Assembly (NCBI RefSeq): GCF_003999195.1
Contig: NZ_RJVR01000258.1
Coordinates: forward strand, 23,204-87,203
DNA: 64,000 nt
Direction of reading: 5' to 3'
DNA from: Streptomyces soli
GTDB taxonomy: Bacteria; Actinomycetota; Actinomycetes; Streptomycetales; Streptomycetaceae
How positions within the stretch are numbered: position 1 is the first letter of the stretch; every line of letters starts with the position of its first letter. The notes under the pieces were generated by a model. The model was not told where the DNA came from, ran no database searches, and saw nothing but the letters and a program-made list of their open reading frames with translations. Shown piece by piece: positions 59,495 through 64,000 of the stretch. The translations under genes and the position numbers were made by a program.

Positions 59495-59987
59495 CCGGCG
59501 GCGCCCAGTCCGGGGACCGGCTGGACGGCCTGCACCAGCCGGCGGGGCTGCCCAGGCCCAAGGTGCTGGAGCTGCACGGCACGGCCCGGCAGACGGTGTG
59601 CACGCGGTGCCATCGCCGCTCCGGGATGGACGAGGCGCTGGATCGGGTCCGGGCCGGCGAGGAGGATCCGCCCTGCCAGGACTGCGGGGGCATCCTGAAG
59701 TCGGCCACGGTGATGTTCGGGCAGCGGCTCGACCCGTGGTGCTGGCGGACGCGATGTCCATCGCCAAGGCGTCCCAGCTCTTCGTCGCGGTCGGTACGAG
59801 CCTGCGGGTGCAGCCCGCCGCCTCGCTGGCCGGGATCGCCGCCGAGCACGGGGCACGGCTGGTGATCGTCAACGCCGAGCCGACACCCTACGACGACCTC
59901 GCCGACGAGGTCGTACGCGAACCGATCGGCAGCGCCCTGCCCGCACTCCTGGACGGCATCGCCCAGGAGGCGGGAGCGGGCAGGTAA
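59495..59987 (+). pseudogene. Truncated, frameshifted Sir2-family NAD-dependent deacetylase
   Basis: The last two thirds of a sirtuin are visible: DGLHQPAGLPRPKVLELHGTA, the zinc-binding pairs CTRC and CQDC, and ATVMFGQRLDP, then a one-base shift near 59738 leads to MSIAKASQLFVAVGTSLRVQPA and VIVNAEPTPYDDLADEVV. The NAD-binding N-terminus is absent and no start codon fits. It begins right after the nucleotidyltransferase stop, so the front part was probably deleted. Confidence 0.82.
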
Positions 59988-60025
59988 GCGCCGGGAGCGC
60001 GGCGGCGGCCGCGTTGGCGCGGGCC
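59987..60025. repeat. Duplicated 39-base fragment of the aldo/keto reductase gene
   Basis: The 39 bases at 59987-60025 repeat 60194-60232 with a single mismatch. The original encodes ARANAAAAALPAL in the 3' part of the aldo/keto reductase gene. The extra copy lies between the sirtuin remnant and the reductase stop codon, 207 bases away, as a direct repeat, and looks like the edge of an older, partly deleted duplication. Confidence 0.9.
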
Positions 60026-60117
60026 CGGGCAGAACCACCCTCTGCCGCCCTCGCACTGCTCCGCAGGCGTCGGGACGGCTGCGCCGGACTCCGTCCGACA
60101 CAGCATCCCCACACCCA

Positions 60118-61101
60118 CTACCAGCGGCCGTGCACCTGCACCCGGACGCGCCGGTCGTACAGATCCCGCACGGCGTCCAGCGTGGCCTGTGACAGCGCCG
60201 GAAGCGCGGCGGCGGCCGCGTTGGCGCGGGCCTGGTCGACGGAGCGGGCGCCGGGGATGACGGAGGTGACGCCGGGCTGCTGGATGATCCAGCGCAGCGC
60301 GGTCTGGGCGGCGGTGGCACCGTCGGGGGCGAGGGCGGTGAATTCGGCGGCGGCTTCGAGACCGGTCTCGTAGTCGACGCCGGAGAAGGTCTCGCCCTGG
60401 TCGAAGGCCTCGCCGTGGCGGTTGTAGCTGCGGTGGTCGTCCTTGGCGAAGACGGTGTCCTTGGTGTACTTGCCGGTCAGCAGCCCGGAGGCGAGCGGGA
60501 CGCGGGCGATGATGCCGACGCCGGCCTTCTCGGCGGCGGGGAGGACGGCTTCCAGGGGCTTGAGCCGGAAGGGGTTGAGGATGATCTGGACGCTGGCCGT
60601 GCCGGGGCGGGCGATGGCCGCGAGGGCCTCCTCGCAGGTCTCGACGCTTACCGCGTACGCGGCGATGCGCTGCTCGTCGACGAGGGTGTCCAGGGCGTCG
60701 AAGACGGCGTCCGAGGAGTAGATGGGGGTCGGGGGGCAGTGCAGCTGGACCAGGTCCAGGGTGTCCACGCCGAGGTTGGCCCGGGAACGGTCGTTCCAGG
60801 CTCGGAAGTTCTCCAGGACGTAGTTCTCCGGGACCTGGTCCACCCGGCGGCCCATCTTCGTGGCGACGAAGACCCCGGCGTCCGGCCGCTCCCGGAGGTA
60901 GCGACCGATCAGCTGCTCGCTGCGCCCGTCCCCGTACACGTCCGCGGTGTCGAAGAAGGTCACGCCCTCCTCGACCGCCGCGTCGAGGACGGCGAGGGCG
61001 TCCTCCTCCCGTACGTCACCCCAGTCGGCGCCCAGCTGCCAGGTGCCGAGTCCTACGACGGAGACCTGGCGGCCCGTCCTGCCCAATACACGCTGTTCCA
61101 T
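60118..61101 (-). CDS. Aldo/keto reductase
   Basis: A 327-residue NADPH-dependent oxidoreductase with the TIM-barrel tetrad in place: Asp in FFDTADVYG, Tyr in the same motif, Lys in VFVATKMGRR and His in LVQLHCPPTP. The NADPH loop SVIPGARSVDQARANAAA is near the C-terminus. Substrate is not predicted. The ATG at 61101 follows a normal spacing. It converges with the sirtuin remnant. Confidence 0.92.
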   Translation of the reverse strand: MEQRVLGRTGRQVSVVGLGTWQLGADWGDVREEDALAVLDAAVEEGVTFFDTADVYGDGRSEQLIGRYLRERPDAGVFVATKMGRRVDQVPENYVLENFRAWNDRSRANLGVDTLDLVQLHCPPTPIYSSDAVFDALDTLVDEQRIAAYAVSVETCEEALAAIARPGTASVQIILNPFRLKPLEAVLPAAEKAGVGIIARVPLASGLLTGKYTKDTVFAKDDHRSYNRHGEAFDQGETFSGVDYETGLEAAAEFTALAPDGATAAQTALRWIIQQPGVTSVIPGARSVDQARANAAAAALPALSQATLDAVRDLYDRRVRVQVHGRW

Positions 61102-61116
61102 ACACCGATCGTACGT

Positions 61117-61345
61117 TCAGTGGTTTCGGTGATGAGAGCGCGGTGCCTCGATCAGCCAGACGTAGTCGGGCGTGTGCGAGTGCGGCGGCTTCTCGCCGTT
61201 GATGACGGTCAGCAGCGGCGATAGCGCTCGGCGTCGCTGTCCGCGTCCGACTCGAGGCGCCGCAGCACCTCCGCCCGGCGGACGGGGTCATCGGGGCCCA
61301 GCAGCCGGTCGAGGAACAACCCCGCCCCACGAGCCCGCAGCCGCC
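61117..61345 (-). pseudogene. Small frameshifted gene of unknown family
   Basis: Two coherent pieces read FLDRLLGPDDPVRRAEVLRR and, after a frame change near 61215, NGEKPPHSHTPDYVWLIEAP, which together resemble the short helical proteins of unknown function seen in Streptomyces. No clear start was found. The frame change leaves each piece too short to stand alone. Confidence 0.4.
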
Positions 61346-61360
61346 AACGGACCGCAACCA

Positions 61361-61379
61361 CCCACCCCGCAGGGGGTGG
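61361..61379. terminator. Possible terminator hairpin after the FAD oxidoreductase gene
   Basis: CCACCC and GGGTGG arms around a GC-rich loop lie within 30 bases downstream of the oxidoreductase stop (61386, leftward). There is no T-run, so the call is weak. Confidence 0.35.
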
Positions 61380-61385
61380 CGGGAG

Positions 61386-62810
61386 CTACCGCCGGCGGGC
61401 CAGGGAGCGCAGGACGGCTCGGGCGGCGTGGTGGCCGGACATGCCGTGGACGCCGGGGCCGGGTGGGGTGGCGGAGGAGCAGAGGAAGACGTCGGGGCGG
61501 GAGGTGGTGTAGGGGATGACGCGGAGCTTGGGGCGGAAGGCGGTTTGGAGGCCGGTGAAGGCGCCGCAGGCGGTGTCGCCGCCGACGTAGTTGGCGTTGC
61601 GGGCGGCGAGCTGCGGGGGGCCGCTGATCGCGCGGGCGAGGACGAGGTCGCGGAAGCCGGGGGCGAAGCGCTCGATCTGCCGCTCGACGGCATCCGTCGC
61701 GTCGCCGTGCCAGCCGTTGGGGACGTGGCCGTATGCCCAGAAGATGTGCTTGCCCTCGGGGGCGCGGCTGGGGTCGGCGACCGTGGGCTGCGTGGTGATC
61801 AGGAAGGGCGTCTGCGGCGGCAGGCCGGCGATGGCGCGGCCGAGGGCGTTGCCGATCTCCCCGAAGGTCGGGCCGATGTGGACCGTGCCGGCCCGGCGGA
61901 CGTCGGGGGCGGTCCAGGGGACGGGGCCGTCGAGGGCGTAGTCGATCTTGAAGACGGAGGGCCCGTACCGGTAGCCCCGGTACGCGTCGCCGAGCCCGGC
62001 GATGCGCGCCAGCGCGGTCGGCGAGGTGTCGAAGACGTACGCCCGGGCGGGCGGCAGCTCGTCCAGCTTGCGCACCGTCACGCCGGTGTGGATGACGCCG
62101 CCGAGCTCCTTCAGGTAGGAGGCCAGAGCGTCCGAGATCGCCTGCGAGCCGCCGCGCGCGACCGGCCAGCCGCCCTCGTGGCCGGCGACGGCGAACATCA
62201 GCGCCATGGCGCCGGTGAGCGGCGAGTTGAGCGGCGCGATGGCGTGGCCCGCGAGGCCGGCGAGCAGACCGCGTGCCTTGAGGTCCTGGAAGCGGCGGGC
62301 GAGCAGGGACACGGGCAACAGCCCGGTGAGGCCGAAGCGGACGAAGCGGAGGGGGTCGCGGGGGAAGCCGAGCCATTGCGGGCGGAGGAAGTCGGCCGCG
62401 AGGGTGTCCCAGCGGCCGACGTACGGGGCGAGGAGCCGCCGGTACGCGCCCGCGTCGCGCGGCCCCAGGGATGCCGCCGTCTCGCCGACCGTACGGGCCA
62501 GGACCGCGGCGGTGCCGTCGTCGAAGGGGTGGGCCATCGGGAGTTCGGCGTGGACCCATTCCAGGCCGTGGGCGGCGAGCGGCATGGCGTTGAAGGCGGG
62601 CGAGCCGACGCCGAAGGGGTGTGCGGCCGAGCAGGGGTCGTGGCGGAAGCCGGGGAGGGTGAGCTCTTCGGTCCGGGCGCCGCCGCCGATGCCGTCGGCG
62701 GCCTCGTAGACCTCCACGGAGTGCCCGGCGCGGGCGAGTTCGGCCGCCGCCGTGAGGCCGTTCGGGCCCGACCCGACGACGATCGCGTCCAGTACGTGTG
62801 CCCGGGTCAC
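61386..62810 (-). CDS. FAD-dependent oxidoreductase, phytoene desaturase-like family
   Basis: A 474-residue flavoenzyme. The N-terminal dinucleotide motif [26 protein letters not shown], followed by GGGARTEEL, and the C-terminal [20 protein letters not shown] region match the NAD(P)/FAD desaturase-oxidase family that includes CrtI-type enzymes and COG1233 proteins. No carotenoid genes lie nearby, so the substrate is open. The GTG start overlaps the inositol monophosphatase stop (GTGA). Confidence 0.87.
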   Translation of the reverse strand: MTRAHVLDAIVVGSGPNGLTAAAELARAGHSVEVYEAADGIGGGARTEELTLPGFRHDPCSAAHPFGVGSPAFNAMPLAAHGLEWVHAELPMAHPFDDGTAAVLARTVGETAASLGPRDAGAYRRLLAPYVGRWDTLAADFLRPQWLGFPRDPLRFVRFGLTGLLPVSLLARRFQDLKARGLLAGLAGHAIAPLNSPLTGAMALMFAVAGHEGGWPVARGGSQAISDALASYLKELGGVIHTGVTVRKLDELPPARAYVFDTSPTALARIAGLGDAYRGYRYGPSVFKIDYALDGPVPWTAPDVRRAGTVHIGPTFGEIGNALGRAIAGLPPQTPFLITTQPTVADPSRAPEGKHIFWAYGHVPNGWHGDATDAVERQIERFAPGFRDLVLARAISGPPQLAARNANYVGGDTACGAFTGLQTAFRPKLRVIPYTTSRPDVFLCSSATPPGPGVHGMSGHHAARAVLRSLARRR

Positions 62811-63637
62811 CGCTCGCCCTCCCCCATCAACTCCACGACCCGGCGGGCCGTCTCCCCGTCCCGCGCGACCGCGAAGGGGAACTCGTTGCCCCCGGCGATC
62901 CGGAACGGCTCCCCCGCCGCCGTGAGGCTCGCCCCGCCGGCCTCCGTCACCAGCAGCACCCCGGCCGCGTGGTCCCAGGGCGCCTCCCAGGTGAACGCCA
63001 CCGCGTCGAGCCCGCCCCGCGCGACCTCGAGGTAGTCCAGCCCGGCGCAGGTGCACTGCCGCGCGTGGACGTCGTCCGTCCCCAGCCCCTCGAACCGCCG
63101 CCGCTCCTGCTCGTCCAGGTAGGAGAACTGCGAGGTCGCCACCCGCAGCACCTCCCCCTCCCCCGGCTTGGCCGCCTCGGCCGTGCGCAGCGGCTGCCCG
63201 GCCAGCCAGGCGCCCCGGCCGGCCCGCGCGGTCGCCATCAGGCCCAGCTGCGGTACGTACGTCCACGAGGCGAGCACCTCGCCGCCCTGGGCGAGCGCGA
63301 CCAGGGTCGCGAACTCCTCTTTCCCCGCTACGAAGTTGGCCGTTCCGTCCACCGGGTCGACTATCCAGACCGGCGCGTCGCCCGCGATCCGCCGCAGCAG
63401 TCCGGGGTCCGCGTGCGCCGCTTCCTCCCCGACGACCACAGAGCCCGGCAGCAGCGCCGGCAGCGTCTCCGTCAGCCGCGCCTCGGCCTCCCGGTCCGCG
63501 ACGGTCACCAGGTCCCCCGGCCCGGTCTTGGTGCTGATGTCCGCGGCCGCCAGCTGTCGCCACCGCGGCACGACCTCCGCCGCGGCGACCGCTCGTACCG
63601 CTTCTTCCACGGCTCTGCAGAGTGCGTCATCGATCAC
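62807..63637 (-). CDS. Inositol monophosphatase family protein
   Basis: A 276-residue magnesium-dependent phosphatase. All metal-binding motifs are intact: [34 protein letters not shown] and [12 protein letters not shown]. Substrates can be inositol phosphates, histidinol phosphate or 3'-phosphoadenosine 5'-phosphate. The GTG at 63637 directly precedes the first conserved helix; another GTG at 63673 would add 12 residues. It is translationally coupled to the FAD oxidoreductase. Confidence 0.9.
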   Translation of the reverse strand: MIDDALCRAVEEAVRAVAAAEVVPRWRQLAAADISTKTGPGDLVTVADREAEARLTETLPALLPGSVVVGEEAAHADPGLLRRIAGDAPVWIVDPVDGTANFVAGKEEFATLVALAQGGEVLASWTYVPQLGLMATARAGRGAWLAGQPLRTAEAAKPGEGEVLRVATSQFSYLDEQERRRFEGLGTDDVHARQCTCAGLDYLEVARGGLDAVAFTWEAPWDHAAGVLLVTEAGGASLTAAGEPFRIAGGNEFPFAVARDGETARRVVELMGEGER

Positions 63638-63697
63638 TCGTACATAAGACCACGACTGCGCCGCGACCCTCACGGGATCGCGGCACGGTCATCGCGG

Positions 63698-64000
63698 TCA
63701 GGCGGCCGCCGGAGGCTGTGCGCGCGTCAGCGCGACGTACAGCACCAGCGACGACGCCAGCCCGACCGCCCATCCGTAGTCCGCGAGCGGCTTGAGGAAG
63801 GGGATCAGGCCGTCCGCCGGGAAGGGCCCCTGCTTGACGCCCTTGACGACGTTGGAGTACGAGCCGCCGATGGCCAGCACACCACCCACCACCAGGGAGA
63901 CCACCGCCCGCCAGTTCCAGCCGCCGTCGTACCAGTAGCGGCCGCCGGCCTTGTAGAGGTCGGCGAGGTCGAGCTTGGTGCGGCGGACGATCCAGTAGTC
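63698..64000 (-). CDS. NCS1 family nucleobase/cation symporter, C-terminal part
   Basis: Only the last 100 codons lie in the window; the rest continues past 64000. DYWIVRRTKLDLADLYKA is the family loop after the tenth helix, followed by two hydrophobic helices (VVSLVVGGVLAIGGSYSNVV; AVGLASSLVLYVALT) and a short hydrophilic tail. NCS1 proteins import cytosine, purines, allantoin, hydantoins or thiamine. Which of these applies cannot be decided from this part. Confidence 0.82.
   Translation of the reverse strand, partial: DYWIVRRTKLDLADLYKAGGRYWYDGGWNWRAVVSLVVGGVLAIGGSYSNVVKGVKQGPFPADGLIPFLKPLADYGWAVGLASSLVLYVALTRAQPPAAA

Noticed and set aside
1..64000. CRISPR arrays, rRNA or tRNA genes
   Set aside because: None seen by eye on either strand; no regularly spaced repeats beyond the short tandem duplications listed.

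Overview
The window reads as an actinomycete chromosome, almost certainly Streptomyces or a close relative. Base composition is very GC-rich, codons end in G or C nearly throughout, GTG starts are common, and many genes overlap by four bases (ATGA or GTGA). The gene content fits: an Sfp-type phosphopantetheinyl transferase, an Rv2578c-type radical SAM protein, a Clp-N regulator, a CGNR zinc-finger regulator, and the ethylmalonyl-CoA block next to psd/pssA. I see no rRNA, tRNA or CRISPR array.

Layout. 0-9.9 kb: TetR regulator, decayed ABC ATPase, phosphopantetheinyl transferase, a leftward surface-glycan style operon (GT2, DUF2064 transferase, methyltransferase, GT87 mannosyltransferase-like protein, decayed L,D-transpeptidase), a rightward two-component system and an Eis-type acetyltransferase. 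9.9-16.0 kb: an NAD-dependent epimerase and a tightly overlapping leftward operon of four peptidases (M55 D-aminopeptidase, M20, S9, S66 LD-carboxypeptidase). 16-26.2 kb: PAS protein, large membrane protein, Clp-N/HTH regulator with two perfect operators, decayed phosphotransferase, DHA2 exporter with three C-terminal regulatory-like repeats, SRPBCC protein, radical SAM protein, ArsR-SRPBCC fusion, CGNR regulator and GNAT enzyme. 26.2-28.0 kb: wreckage of two insertion sequences, four LacI-like operator sites, and stubs of a 3-hydroxyisobutyrate dehydrogenase and an M24 peptidase. 28.1-32.8 kb: a complete branched-chain-type ABC importer operon. 33-44.2 kb: HEAT protein, double 3-hydroxyacyl-CoA dehydrogenase, TetR, then crotonyl-CoA carboxylase/reductase, ethylmalonyl-CoA mutase, MaoC hydratase, acyl-CoA dehydrogenase, phosphatidylserine decarboxylase and phosphatidylserine synthase, closed by a 21-bp-stem terminator. 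44.4-45.6 kb: glycerate kinase.

45.7-53.7 kb is the most interesting stretch. It encodes a Trypco1 protein, a trypsin-VMAP fusion, a MoxR AAA+ ATPase, a 1145-residue protein with vWA-like, kinase-like and MinD-like domains, and an ADP-ribosylglycohydrolase, all within a few bases of each other or overlapping. It has the logic of the MoxR-vWA-VMAP class of predicted conflict or programmed-response systems. All three core domains of the 1145-residue protein look catalytically degenerate, and the lead gene carries a rare TTA codon, which suggests developmental (bldA) control.

53.7-64 kb: ketopantoate reductase, NUDIX hydrolase, GH13 and ABC-exporter stubs, gamma-glutamyltransferase, STAS anti-anti-sigma factor, nucleotidyltransferase, sirtuin stub, aldo/keto reductase, FAD oxidoreductase, inositol monophosphatase and the end of an NCS1 permease.

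A recurring theme is deletional decay: several genes survive only as a start joined to an end, in many cases right beside intact neighbours.
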